Positions 1 through 7,092 of a DNA stretch of 7,093 nt are shown one piece after another. The notes below the pieces were generated by a model. The model saw only the letters and a program-made list of their open reading frames with translations, searched no databases and was not told the DNA's origin. Each line of letters opens with the position of its first letter. Positions within the stretch are counted from its first letter, which is position 1. A program made the position numbers and the translations under genes. Origin of the DNA: DATJXG01 sp035500455 (GTDB taxonomy: Bacteria > Acidobacteriota > Terriglobia > Terriglobales > Acidobacteriaceae); assembly GCA_035500455.1 (NCBI GenBank), contig DATJXG010000293.1, positions 1 through 7,093 on the forward strand, written 5' to 3'.

Positions 1-896
<896 letters not shown>

Positions 897-903
897 GGTA
901 TGG

Positions 904-908
904 CCTTC
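904..908 (-). promoter_or_regulatory. Shine-Dalgarno site of aceB
   Basis: On the minus strand this reads GAAGG, 7 nt before the ATG at 896. It favours that start over the ATG three codons downstream at 887, which has no comparable purine-rich site at a good distance. Confidence 0.5.
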
Positions 909-929
909 AGGGACAGCGCGGCGCAGCGC

Positions 930-946
930 TAGTCCGAATCGGACTA
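930..946. promoter_or_regulatory. Perfect 17-bp palindrome, candidate operator between aceB and aceA
   Basis: TAGTCCGAATCGGACTA is a perfect inverted repeat with 8-bp arms around one central base. It lies in the 142-bp divergent control region, 33 bp before the aceB start and 92 bp before the aceA start. Directly upstream of it, for aceB, is TTGAAC (minus strand, 955-950), a possible -35 hexamer, so the palindrome would fall in the spacer of an aceB promoter, as expected for a repressor site. It is also placed to act on aceA. The arms do not look like the AT-rich IclR box of E. coli aceBAK; the regulator is unknown. Further single CGGAC copies occur at 958-962 and 1019-1023. The palindrome is seen directly; the operator role is inferred. 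Confidence 0.5.
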
Positions 947-970
947 CTTGTTCAATACGGACGACCCAGT

Positions 971-1000
971 TTGAAGAGTGACGCCGGCCTGGGTTTTACT
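971..1000 (+). promoter_or_regulatory. Possible sigma-70-type promoter of aceA
   Basis: TTGAAG (971-976) and TTTACT (995-1000) each match four of six consensus positions for the -35 and -10 hexamers and are separated by 18 bp. Transcription would start near 1007, leaving a leader of about 32 nt before the ATG at 1039. An AGGA at 1024-1027, 11 nt before the ATG, could serve for ribosome binding. Matches of this quality arise by chance, so this is tentative. Confidence 0.25.
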
Positions 1001-1038
1001 TGCGCTGAGCCGGAACGCCGGACAGGACATTCTAAATC

Positions 1039-2451
1039 ATGCCCATTCTCAGCACCTCCGAATTGACCAAGCAATGGCATAGCGACATCCGTTGGAGAGG
1101 CACCAAGCGCCCCTACACCAGCCAGCAAGTGGAAAAACTGCGCGGCTCGTTCCAGGTGGAGCACACATTGGCCCGCCTGGGGGCGGAGCGGCTGTGGTGG
1201 CTGCTGCATCGCGAAGAATACGTCCCCGCGCTCGGCGCGCTCACCGGCAACCAGGCAGTACAGCAGGTGCAGGCCGGGCTGAAGGCCATCTACCTCAGCG
1301 GCTGGCAAGTCGCGGCGGACGCCAATGACTCGGGCCATATGTATCCCGACCAGAGTTTGTACCCGGTGGATAGTGTCCCTAACGTAATTCGCCGTATCAA
1401 CAACGCTCTTATGCGGGCCGACCAGATTCACCATGTGGATGGAAAAAACGGCGTGCATTGGATGGCCCCAATCGTGGCCGACGCCGAGGCGGGATTCGGC
1501 GGTACGCTCAACGCCTTCGAACTGATGAAGGCAATGATCGAGGCCGGCGCCGCCTGCGTGCACTTTGAAGATCAGCTTTCTTCGGCGAAAAAGTGCGGGC
1601 ACCTGGGTGGAAAAGTGCTGGTGCCGACCTCAGAAGCTATCCAGAAACTGGTGGCGGCGCGCCTGGCGGCGGACGTGCTCGGCGTGCCCACACTCATCAT
1701 GGCTCGCACGGACGCGAATAGCGCTCATCTTCTGACCAGCGACATTGATCCTCGCGACCGCGAGTTCGTCACCGGGCAGAGGACCTCGGAAGGCTTCTTC
1801 CACATCCGCGGAGGTCTGGACTCCGCCATCGCGCGCGGTCTGGCCTACGCTCCCTACGCCGACTTGCTGTGGTGCGAAACTTCGGAACCCAACGTCGAGG
1901 AAGCGCGCCGGTTTGCTCAGGCTATCCATGCCAAGTACCCCGGCAAGCTTCTTGCCTATAACTGTTCGCCCTCCTTCAACTGGAAAAAGAAGCTCAGCGA
2001 TGAAACCATCGCCAGCTTCCAAACGGAGCTGGCCAAGATGGGATACAAGTTCCAGTTCGTAACCCTGGCCGGATTCCACGCGCTCAACCTCAGCATGTTC
2101 GACTTGGCGCGGGGCTACAAAGACACCGGCATGACCGCCTACTCCCGCCTGCAGGAAAAGGAGTTCAGCCGGGAGGCCGACTATGGCTACCAGGCGGTGA
2201 AGCACCAGCGCTTCGTGGGTACAGGATATTTCGATGCGCTCACGCAGGTGATCTCCGGCGGCGTGGCCTCTACTACGGCGCTCGAGGGCTCCACCGAGCA
2301 AGAGCAGTTCGCGGAAATCCAGCGCCCCGCGCGGCCGAAACACGGCCCCGATGCCGCCTGCCAGCCGATTCTGGGCGAGTGTCCCTCCGTCACAATCGTG
2401 CCGGAGATTGCCGAGGCGCACGAAGAGGAACTGCTGCCTTCGGGAGACTAG
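1039..2451 (+). CDS. aceA: Isocitrate lyase with C-terminal extension
   Basis: Isocitrate lyase cleaves isocitrate to succinate and glyoxylate, the committing step of the glyoxylate bypass; the enzyme is a cytoplasmic Mg-dependent homotetramer in known cases. The 470-residue product follows E. coli AceA closely: KLRGS 33-37, LGALTG 65-70, SGWQVAADA 87-95, MYPDQSLYP 101-109, PIVADAEAGFGG 144-155, the catalytic signature KKCGH at 184-188 with nucleophile-side Cys186, KVLVPT 192-197, ARTDA 222-226, SEGFF 250-254, WCETS 278-282, NCSPSFNW 308-315, and the end of the normal fold at GSTEQEQF 417-424. Bacterial enzymes of this type usually stop about there (E. coli has 434 residues). Here 46 more residues follow, starting basic and proline-rich and ending acidic (HEEELLPSGD). 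The ATG at 1039 matches the family N-terminus. It is transcribed divergently from aceB. All active-site motifs are intact, so it should be functional. Confidence 0.97.
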   Translation: MPILSTSELTKQWHSDIRWRGTKRPYTSQQVEKLRGSFQVEHTLARLGAERLWWLLHREEYVPALGALTGNQAVQQVQAGLKAIYLSGWQVAADANDSGHMYPDQSLYPVDSVPNVIRRINNALMRADQIHHVDGKNGVHWMAPIVADAEAGFGGTLNAFELMKAMIEAGAACVHFEDQLSSAKKCGHLGGKVLVPTSEAIQKLVAARLAADVLGVPTLIMARTDANSAHLLTSDIDPRDREFVTGQRTSEGFFHIRGGLDSAIARGLAYAPYADLLWCETSEPNVEEARRFAQAIHAKYPGKLLAYNCSPSFNWKKKLSDETIASFQTELAKMGYKFQFVTLAGFHALNLSMFDLARGYKDTGMTAYSRLQEKEFSREADYGYQAVKHQRFVGTGYFDALTQVISGGVASTTALEGSTEQEQFAEIQRPARPKHGPDAACQPILGECPSVTIVPEIAEAHEEELLPSGD

Positions 2452-2639
2452 AGTCCATGGGAGTGGAGAACTCCAGTGTTGACGGCAACTGCCGCGGGAA
2501 CGCTGGCCCTTCGCTTCGCGACTTCAAAAAGTTATCGTGAACCGGCCTTCGGACCCTGGGGTGCGTCGCCTCCGTACTCCAGGGCTGAAAGCCGGCGATT
2601 TGAACCTGGCGATAAGATCCTGGCCAAAACTCCGGACTC
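2452..2639. other. Convergent intergenic region without a gene
   Basis: These 188 bases separate the stop of aceA (plus) from the stop of ureG (minus). I see no plausible gene here. Besides the long hairpin listed separately there is a small one just after aceA (GGAGT 2460-2464 with ACTCC 2470-2474). Neither is followed by a T run, so no classical intrinsic terminator is evident for either operon. Confidence 0.7.
2542..2595. repeat. Long imperfect inverted repeat between aceA and ureG
   Basis: The inner stem pairs 2554-2564 with 2574-2584: 11 consecutive pairs, two of them G-T, around a 9-base loop. After a small internal loop (2550-2553 against 2585-2587) an outer stem pairs 2542-2549 with 2588-2595, seven of eight positions. 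The structure sits between two converging operons, where it could slow or stop transcripts from both sides or stabilise their 3' ends, but it has no T tract on either strand. A REP-like dispersed palindrome is an alternative; only one copy is in the window. Confidence 0.55.
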
Positions 2640-3284
2640 TTACGCCGCGGACTTTGCCAGTCCACCCATCTCGATGATGAAGTTGGCGATCTGTTCTACG
2701 CCCTGGCCACTCTTCAAATTTGAAAAGACATAAGGCCGCTTAAGCCGCATTCTCAGCGTATCGGCTTCCATCACTCCAAGGTCCGCTCCGACCAGGGGAG
2801 CCAAATCGATCTTATTTATAACCAGGAGATCCGAACGCGTGATACCGGGGCCGCCCTTGCGGGGAATTTTCTCGCCTTCAGCAACGTCGATCACGTAGAT
2901 GGTCAAGTCCGCCAATTCTGGGCTGAAGGTAGCGGCGAGATTGTCACCGCCCGATTCGATGAAGCACAACTCCGCGTGCGGAAACTTCCGGTTCATCTCG
3001 TCAATGGCGGCGAGGTTCATGGAGGCGTCTTCACGAATGGCGGTGTGCGGGCAGCCCCCGGTCTCCACCCCCATGATGCGCTCCGCCGCGAGCGCCTGGG
3101 CGCGCGTGAGAATAAGTTGGTCTTCTTTCGTGTAAATGTCGTTGGTGATGACGTAAATGTCGTACCTGTCGCGCAGCCGCTTACAGAGCGCTTCAACCAG
3201 CGCAGTCTTGCCTGACCCAACCGGGCCGCCGATCCCGACGCGCAAAGGACGAGCCTCAGAGTCTGAACTCGTAATCTCAGTCAT
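2640..3284 (-). CDS. ureG: Urease accessory GTPase UreG
   Basis: UreG is the SIMIBI-class GTPase that couples GTP hydrolysis to nickel insertion into urease, acting with UreD and UreF and taking nickel from UreE. The 214-residue product carries the P-loop GPVGSGKT at 20-27, TNDIYTKED at 47-55, the nickel-binding CPH motif at 78-80 within ETGGCPHTAIRED, ESGGDNLAATFSPEL at 110-124, AEGEKIPRKGGPGITRSDLL at 135-154 and the guanine-specificity motif NKID at 157-160. Length and motif order are those of the family (about 200-215 residues). Its ATG overlaps the ureF stop by 4 bp (ATGA), implying translational coupling; a GAGG lies 11 nt upstream inside ureF. It is the last gene of the operon, ending 188 bp from the convergent aceA stop. 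Confidence 0.98.
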   Translation of the reverse strand: MTEITSSDSEARPLRVGIGGPVGSGKTALVEALCKRLRDRYDIYVITNDIYTKEDQLILTRAQALAAERIMGVETGGCPHTAIREDASMNLAAIDEMNRKFPHAELCFIESGGDNLAATFSPELADLTIYVIDVAEGEKIPRKGGPGITRSDLLVINKIDLAPLVGADLGVMEADTLRMRLKRPYVFSNLKSGQGVEQIANFIIEMGGLAKSAA

Positions 3285-3991
3285 GAGCGAAATAACCTCG
3301 TATATTGCGTTTCATGCGCCATGGACGCGAGATCGACCATGAACGCCGCGGACCCAAGATCGTCGATCGTGCTTTCCCCGGCTCGCGCGCTTGCTGCGAG
3401 CACCGCTTCCTCAAGCTCGGCGATAGCAAGCTGGCCGTCCGTCTGACCGAGAGGGACCAAACGAACCCCGGCGCTAATAAGGTTGGCGACATAGCTCTGT
3501 AGAAAAGCAGGCAGCGCCAGGCCCACCGGAATGCCCTGCCGTGCAGACCGCACTCCAAGAACAACGGCCAGGGCAGGCGCAACACTGCGTTCGCTGAGCG
3601 TTTCCGAAAGCCATTCTAAGACGCGGTCGGGCCACACCCGGCGCAGCGTCGTCAGACAGGCCGTGGCTTGCTGTGAGGATTCGAGCGCAAATTCCGACGT
3701 TCCCCTAAAAGCGGTCGCCAGTTCCGCAACTTCGAATAACCTCTCGCAATTGTCTTCCATCGCGCAGCGCCAGGCCTGGCTGAAGAAAATCGCTTCATTT
3801 CGCCCTGAGCCATAGCGAAGATCCGCGTCCATCCAATCCACAAGGCTTACGCGGTCGTGAATGTGTCCTGCCTCGACAGCCCATTCGATGCCATGAGAAT
3901 AGCTGTACGCGCCGGTAGGAAATGTGGGCGAAAACCAACTCTGCTGCCTCAAAAGCGCTACAGGCTCAAGATGGGAGTGTTGATCACTCAT
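3281..3991 (-). CDS. ureF: Urease accessory protein UreF
   Basis: UreF bridges UreD and UreG in the urease maturation complex and is thought to gate GTPase activity during nickel transfer. The 236-residue, mostly helical product shows the family hallmarks: SPTFPTGAYSYSHGIEW at 21-37, QSYVANLISAGVRLVPLGQTDGQ around 165-187, and the conserved C-terminus MAHETQYTRLFRS at 224-236. The frame is open further upstream (to an ATG at 4117), but that part lies wholly inside ureE and gives a low-complexity sequence unlike UreF. The ATG at 3991 is chosen because it gives the usual N-terminus and length and has a GGAGGG site 10 nt upstream. It overlaps the ureE stop by 8 bp and the ureG start by 4 bp. Confidence 0.96.
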   Translation of the reverse strand: MSDQHSHLEPVALLRQQSWFSPTFPTGAYSYSHGIEWAVEAGHIHDRVSLVDWMDADLRYGSGRNEAIFFSQAWRCAMEDNCERLFEVAELATAFRGTSEFALESSQQATACLTTLRRVWPDRVLEWLSETLSERSVAPALAVVLGVRSARQGIPVGLALPAFLQSYVANLISAGVRLVPLGQTDGQLAIAELEEAVLAASARAGESTIDDLGSAAFMVDLASMAHETQYTRLFRS

Positions 3992-4481
3992 CGTGATGAT
4001 GCCCTCCATCCTCATGACCGTGATGATGGACATGGCCGCCGTAGGCGCCCCCCTCAGGCTGAAAGGCGTCCTGCACCTGGCGAAGATCCGCTCCAAAGCC
4101 ATGGAGCATTTGCTCAATCACGTGGTCGGGGCGAATGCGAAGCGCGTCATTCCTGATTTCGGTGGGCAAGTGGCGATTTCCCAGATGCCAGGCAAGGCGC
4201 ACCAGCTGATTAGGATCTTTATGCCGGACCTCGACAACTAGCTCCGTAGCGGCCCGAACCTTGAGCCACCGGCCATCTTCCAGTTGCAAGCCATCGCCAT
4301 CGGCCATGGCAACAGCCTTTGGAAGATCGAGAAGAACGTCATCGCCCTGATCCACCGTCAGGCGAATGCGCCGGCGATGGCGCGCGTCAAAATCCAGGGT
4401 GACCGAGCCCGCCGCTGTTTCCGCCGGCCAATGCCCGGCGGGGCGATGAGTGGAAGCACGAAGAAGGGAAGCATTAGGCAT
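3984..4481 (-). CDS. ureE: Urease nickel metallochaperone UreE with His-rich tail
   Basis: UreE is a dimeric cytoplasmic metallochaperone that binds nickel and passes it to UreG for urease activation. The 165-residue product has an N-terminal beta domain (about 1-75) and the C-terminal metal-binding domain with WHLGNRHLPTEI at 98-109, where His104 corresponds to the essential interface His96 of Klebsiella UreE, and DHVIEQML at 119-126, where His120 corresponds to His112. The position of Klebsiella His110 is Pro118 here. The last 16 residues contain eight histidines in three clusters (150-163), a nickel-storing tail present in some UreE proteins and absent from others. It starts 8 bp after the ureC stop and has no clear Shine-Dalgarno site, so it probably relies on coupling to ureC translation. 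Its last 8 bp overlap ureF. Confidence 0.96.
   Translation of the reverse strand: MPNASLLRASTHRPAGHWPAETAAGSVTLDFDARHRRRIRLTVDQGDDVLLDLPKAVAMADGDGLQLEDGRWLKVRAATELVVEVRHKDPNQLVRLAWHLGNRHLPTEIRNDALRIRPDHVIEQMLHGFGADLRQVQDAFQPEGGAYGGHVHHHGHEDGGHHHDE
4002..4007 (-). promoter_or_regulatory. Shine-Dalgarno site of ureF, inside the ureE tail
   Basis: The minus strand reads GGAGGG, 10 nt before the ureF ATG at 3991. It is embedded in the codons for the histidine-rich end of UreE (the Gly-Gly just before HHHDE) and decides the ureF start. Confidence 0.55.
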
Positions 4482-4489
4482 CGCCGTAA

Positions 4490-6193
4490 TCAGTACATGA
4501 AGTAACGTTGCGCCATAGGCAGCACTTTTGCGGGTTCGCAGGTGAGCAACTGGCCGTCAGCCCGCACTTCATACGTTTCCGGGTTCACCTCCATGCGAGG
4601 CGTGGCGCTGTTCAAAATCATGGAATGCTTGCCGATTTTGCGGGTGTTCGTAACCGGAAGGAGCTTTTTTGCCAGGCCAATCGACTCGCCCTTTTGCAAC
4701 AGAGCCTGGCTGACAAACGTCACCGAGCTTTCAGTCAGGGAGCGGCCAAACGCGCCGAACATGGGCCGGTAACATTCCGGCTGAGGGTTGGGAATAGAAG
4801 CGTTCGGATCTCCCATGATGGCGGCGGCGATGGTGCCGCTTTTCAGCACCATGTCGGGCTTCACTCCGAAAAAGGCCGGGTTCCAGATACATAGATCGGC
4901 AAGCTTTCCAGCTTCAATCGAGCCGACATAAGCGGAAATGCCTTGCGCGATCGCGGGATTGATCGTGTACTTCGAGAGATACCGGCGGGCCCGAAAATTG
5001 TCGTTCTCGCCGCTCTCCTCTGCCAGCCGGCCGAATTGTTTTTTCATCTTGTCGGCGGTCTGCCAGGTGCGGATGATCACTTCGCCGATTCGGCCCATGG
5101 CCTGACTGTCCGACGACATGATCGACAACGCCCCCAGATCATGCAGAATGTCCTCGGCTGCGATAGTTTCCTTGCGGATGCGGCTTTCGGCGAAGGCAAC
5201 GTCCTCAGGAATACGGCGGTCGAGGTGATGCGTCACCATCACCATATCGAGGGCCTCTTCCAGCGTATTCATCGTGTAGGGGCGCGTTGGCCCTGTCGAA
5301 GATGGAATGACGTTCGCTTCGCCGCACACTTTGATGATGTCGGGGGCGTGGCCGCCACCCGCGCCTTCGGTATGAAAGGTGTGAATGGTTCTGCCCTTGA
5401 AAGCTGCGATGGTATTTTCGACAAAACCGCTCTCATTCAGTGTGTCAGTGTGAATAAGAACCTGCACATCCATGTCGTCCGCAACGGAGAGGCAGCAATC
5501 GATCGCCGAGGGGGTTGTGCCCCAGTCTTCATGCAGCTTGAAGCCGCAGGCTCCAGCTTCAATCTGTTCAACGAGGCCTGCGGCAAAACTTGCGTTGCCT
5601 TTGGCGAAAAAGCCGAGATTCATGGAAAACGCGTCAGCTGCCTCGAGCATCCGCCGAATGTGCCAGGGCCCAGGCGTGCAGGTGGTGGCAGTCGTACCCG
5701 CGGCCGGCCCCGTCCCGCCGCCCAGCATGGTCGTAAGGCCTGAATAGAGCGCCTCTTCGATCTGCTGCGGGCATATGAAATGGACGTGCACGTCGATTCC
5801 ACCGGCAGTGATAATTTTTCCTTCGCCGGCGATCACCTCTGTTCCTGGCCCGATGATGATGCTGACGTTCGGCTGCACATCAGGGTTGCCGGCCTTGCCT
5901 ATGGCGGCGATTCGGCCGTCCTTGATCCCAATATCGGCCTTCACGATTCCCCAATGATCCAGTATGAGCGCGTTGGTGATCACCGTATCCACCGCCCCCT
6001 CACTGCTGGAGAGCTGCGATTGCCCCATGCCGTCGCGAATGACTTTTCCGCCTCCGAACTTTACCTCCTCGCCAAAGGTCGTGAAGTCCTTTTCCACCTC
6101 GATGATCAGGTCGGTATCGGCCAGGCGGACCTTGTCGCCGACCGTCGGGCCAAACATCTGCGCGTACGCGGCTCGGCTCATCTTGTTGGGCAT
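4490..6193 (-). CDS. ureC: Urease alpha subunit (catalytic)
   Basis: UreC carries the dinickel centre that hydrolyses urea to ammonia and carbamate. The 567-residue product matches Klebsiella UreC with a constant offset of +2, and all metal ligands are present: His136 and His138 (HVHF), Lys219 (carbamylated bridge, GFKLHEDWG), His248, His274 and Asp362 (SSDSQAMGR). The substrate-site residues His221, His322 and Arg338 are also present. One position differs: the mobile-flap cysteine (Klebsiella Cys319, normally in VCHHL) is Thr321 here (VTHHL, codon ACG). The protein should still be active, since the flap Cys is not a ligand. N-terminus (MSRAAYAQMFGPTVGD) and C-terminus (LPMAQRYFMY) are complete. 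The ATG at 6193 has a GAGGA site 7 nt upstream that follows directly on the ureB stop; the gap to ureB is 14 bp. Confidence 0.99.
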   Translation of the reverse strand: MPNKMSRAAYAQMFGPTVGDKVRLADTDLIIEVEKDFTTFGEEVKFGGGKVIRDGMGQSQLSSSEGAVDTVITNALILDHWGIVKADIGIKDGRIAAIGKAGNPDVQPNVSIIIGPGTEVIAGEGKIITAGGIDVHVHFICPQQIEEALYSGLTTMLGGGTGPAAGTTATTCTPGPWHIRRMLEAADAFSMNLGFFAKGNASFAAGLVEQIEAGACGFKLHEDWGTTPSAIDCCLSVADDMDVQVLIHTDTLNESGFVENTIAAFKGRTIHTFHTEGAGGGHAPDIIKVCGEANVIPSSTGPTRPYTMNTLEEALDMVMVTHHLDRRIPEDVAFAESRIRKETIAAEDILHDLGALSIMSSDSQAMGRIGEVIIRTWQTADKMKKQFGRLAEESGENDNFRARRYLSKYTINPAIAQGISAYVGSIEAGKLADLCIWNPAFFGVKPDMVLKSGTIAAAIMGDPNASIPNPQPECYRPMFGAFGRSLTESSVTFVSQALLQKGESIGLAKKLLPVTNTRKIGKHSMILNSATPRMEVNPETYEVRADGQLLTCEPAKVLPMAQRYFMY

Positions 6194-6207
6194 TTTCGAT
6201 TCCTCGC

Positions 6208-6522
6208 TTATCCCTGCGGCAATGCTCCCATGACTTCCTGGTTGAAGCCATAAACTCGGCGCGCCCCGGCATATGGAATCAGCGAAACCTCACGCGACTG
6301 GCCGGGCTCGAAGCGCACCGCCGTTCCCGCCGGGATGTCCAACCGGTGCCCGAGAGCCGCCTTTCGATCGAAAGCAAGCGCTGCGTTGGTCTCGGCGAAA
6401 TGATAGTGACTCCCCACCTGGATCGGTCGGTCGCCGGTGTTCGCCACCTGAAGAGTGATTGCCGCTCTATCCTGGTTCAGGACAATCTCGCCAGATGCTG
6501 GAAAAATCTCGCCCGGGATCAT
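6208..6522 (-). CDS. ureB: Urease beta subunit
   Basis: UreB is a small structural subunit of the (UreABC)3 urease apoenzyme; with UreC it forms the docking face for the accessory proteins. The 104-residue product starts MIPGE and contains DRPIQVGSHYHFAETN at 32-47, FDRKAALGHRLDIPAGTAVRFEPGQ at about 51-75 and VYGFNQEVMG at 90-99, all typical of stand-alone bacterial UreB. The ATG at 6522 is preceded by AGAGG at a 7-nt distance. It begins 23 bp after the ureA stop and ends 14 bp before ureC. The gene is separate from ureA, unlike the fused subunit of Helicobacter. Confidence 0.98.
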   Translation of the reverse strand: MIPGEIFPASGEIVLNQDRAAITLQVANTGDRPIQVGSHYHFAETNAALAFDRKAALGHRLDIPAGTAVRFEPGQSREVSLIPYAGARRVYGFNQEVMGALPQG

Positions 6523-6545
6523 GTCAGTGCCTCTTTCTCAACTCA

Positions 6546-6848
6546 CTACGGAATCGGATTGTGCACACTCACCAGTTTGGTGCCGTCGGGAAATGTCGCT
6601 TCCACCTGCAACTCGGGAATCATTTCGGAGATCCCTTCCATGACCTGAGCCCGGCTCAACACATTGCGGCTCTCCGACATCAGTTCCGCCACCGACCTGC
6701 CGTCGCGCGCACCCTCCAGCACGAAGTCTGTAATCAGCGCAACGCTTTCGGGATAGTTGAGCTTCACTCCTCTCGCCAGCCGCCCCCGAGCGACCATCGC
6801 CGCCAGCGAGATCATCAATTTGTCTTTTTCACGCGGCGTCAGATTCAT
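6546..6848 (-). CDS. ureA: Urease gamma subunit
   Basis: UreA is the smallest structural subunit of the urease apoenzyme. From the ATG at 6848 the product is 100 residues, exactly the usual length, beginning MNLTPREKDKLMI and containing RRARG-like RGRLARGVKLNYPESVALI at 21-39, EGARDG at 45-50 and the conserved end VHNPIP at 95-100. The frame is open upstream to 6938, but those 30 codons overlap the end of ureD and do not resemble UreA, and a GAAGGA site lies 8 nt before the ATG at 6848. The gene starts 25 bp after the ureD stop. Confidence 0.98.
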   Translation of the reverse strand: MNLTPREKDKLMISLAAMVARGRLARGVKLNYPESVALITDFVLEGARDGRSVAELMSESRNVLSRAQVMEGISEMIPELQVEATFPDGTKLVSVHNPIP

Positions 6849-6856
6849 GAGTTTCT

Positions 6857-6862
6857 TCCTTC
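6857..6862 (-). promoter_or_regulatory. Shine-Dalgarno site of ureA
   Basis: The minus strand reads GAAGGA, 8 nt before the ATG at 6848, in the 25-bp gap after ureD. It supports the 100-residue form of UreA over the longer open frame. Confidence 0.6.
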
Positions 6863-6873
6863 TGTGCAGGGCT

Positions 6874-7092
6874 TTAGCATGACCACATCTTCGGCACCCG
6901 GACAGGGCCGGGTCCAAGTTCCCGGCCGAAGTGCTCAAGCAGGCTGCGCAAAGCCAGCCTTAAGTCTCGCGCTGCCTCTGCGGCAAAGCGAACGATGATC
7001 AGTCCGCCCACGGAAGTTGCAGCGCAGTGGCAGTCCAGGGAAGCGGCGATGCCGCGCAGGAACTCCAACCGTCTGTCGTGGCCGGCGCCGTA
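6874..7092 (-). CDS. ureD: Urease accessory protein UreD (UreH), C-terminal end only
   Basis: UreD binds the urease apoenzyme and recruits UreF and UreG for nickel insertion. Only the last 72 codons are in the window; the family is about 270-300 residues, so the start is beyond the right edge. The frame is open to the edge and ends at TAA. The visible part has YGAG at the edge, a strand-helix stretch GGLIIVRFAA followed by an amphipathic helix, and the terminal RVPKMWSC, which fits the Pro-x-x-W ending common in UreD. Position directly before ureA is the standard place for ureD. The identity rests on this end plus context. The operon promoter should lie upstream of the missing part. Confidence 0.88.
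   Translation of the reverse strand, partial: YGAGHDRRLEFLRGIAASLDCHCAATSVGGLIIVRFAAEAARDLRLALRSLLEHFGRELGPGPVRVPKMWSC

Noticed and set aside
1630..2421. Minus-strand open frame of 263 codons
   Set aside because: It lies opposite the well-conserved aceA frame and has no recognisable protein features.
2542..2595. Intrinsic terminator for aceA or ureG
   Set aside because: The hairpin is real, but neither strand has a T run after it, so I list it as an inverted repeat rather than a terminator.
2476..2733. Small plus-strand open frame across the convergent gap
   Set aside because: It runs over the hairpin and into the antisense of ureG, with no ribosome-binding site or recognisable product.
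3992..4117. N-terminal extension of ureF by 42 codons
   Set aside because: The extra stretch is inside ureE in another frame, is unlike any UreF N-terminus, and the ATG at 3991 has a better ribosome-binding site.
4943..5743. Plus-strand open frame of 266 codons
   Set aside because: It is opposite the core of ureC, which carries every urease active-site motif; the antisense product is Arg/His-rich with no family likeness.
6849..6938. N-terminal extension of ureA by 30 codons
   Set aside because: It overlaps the end of ureD; the 100-residue product from 6848 has the usual UreA start and a Shine-Dalgarno site.
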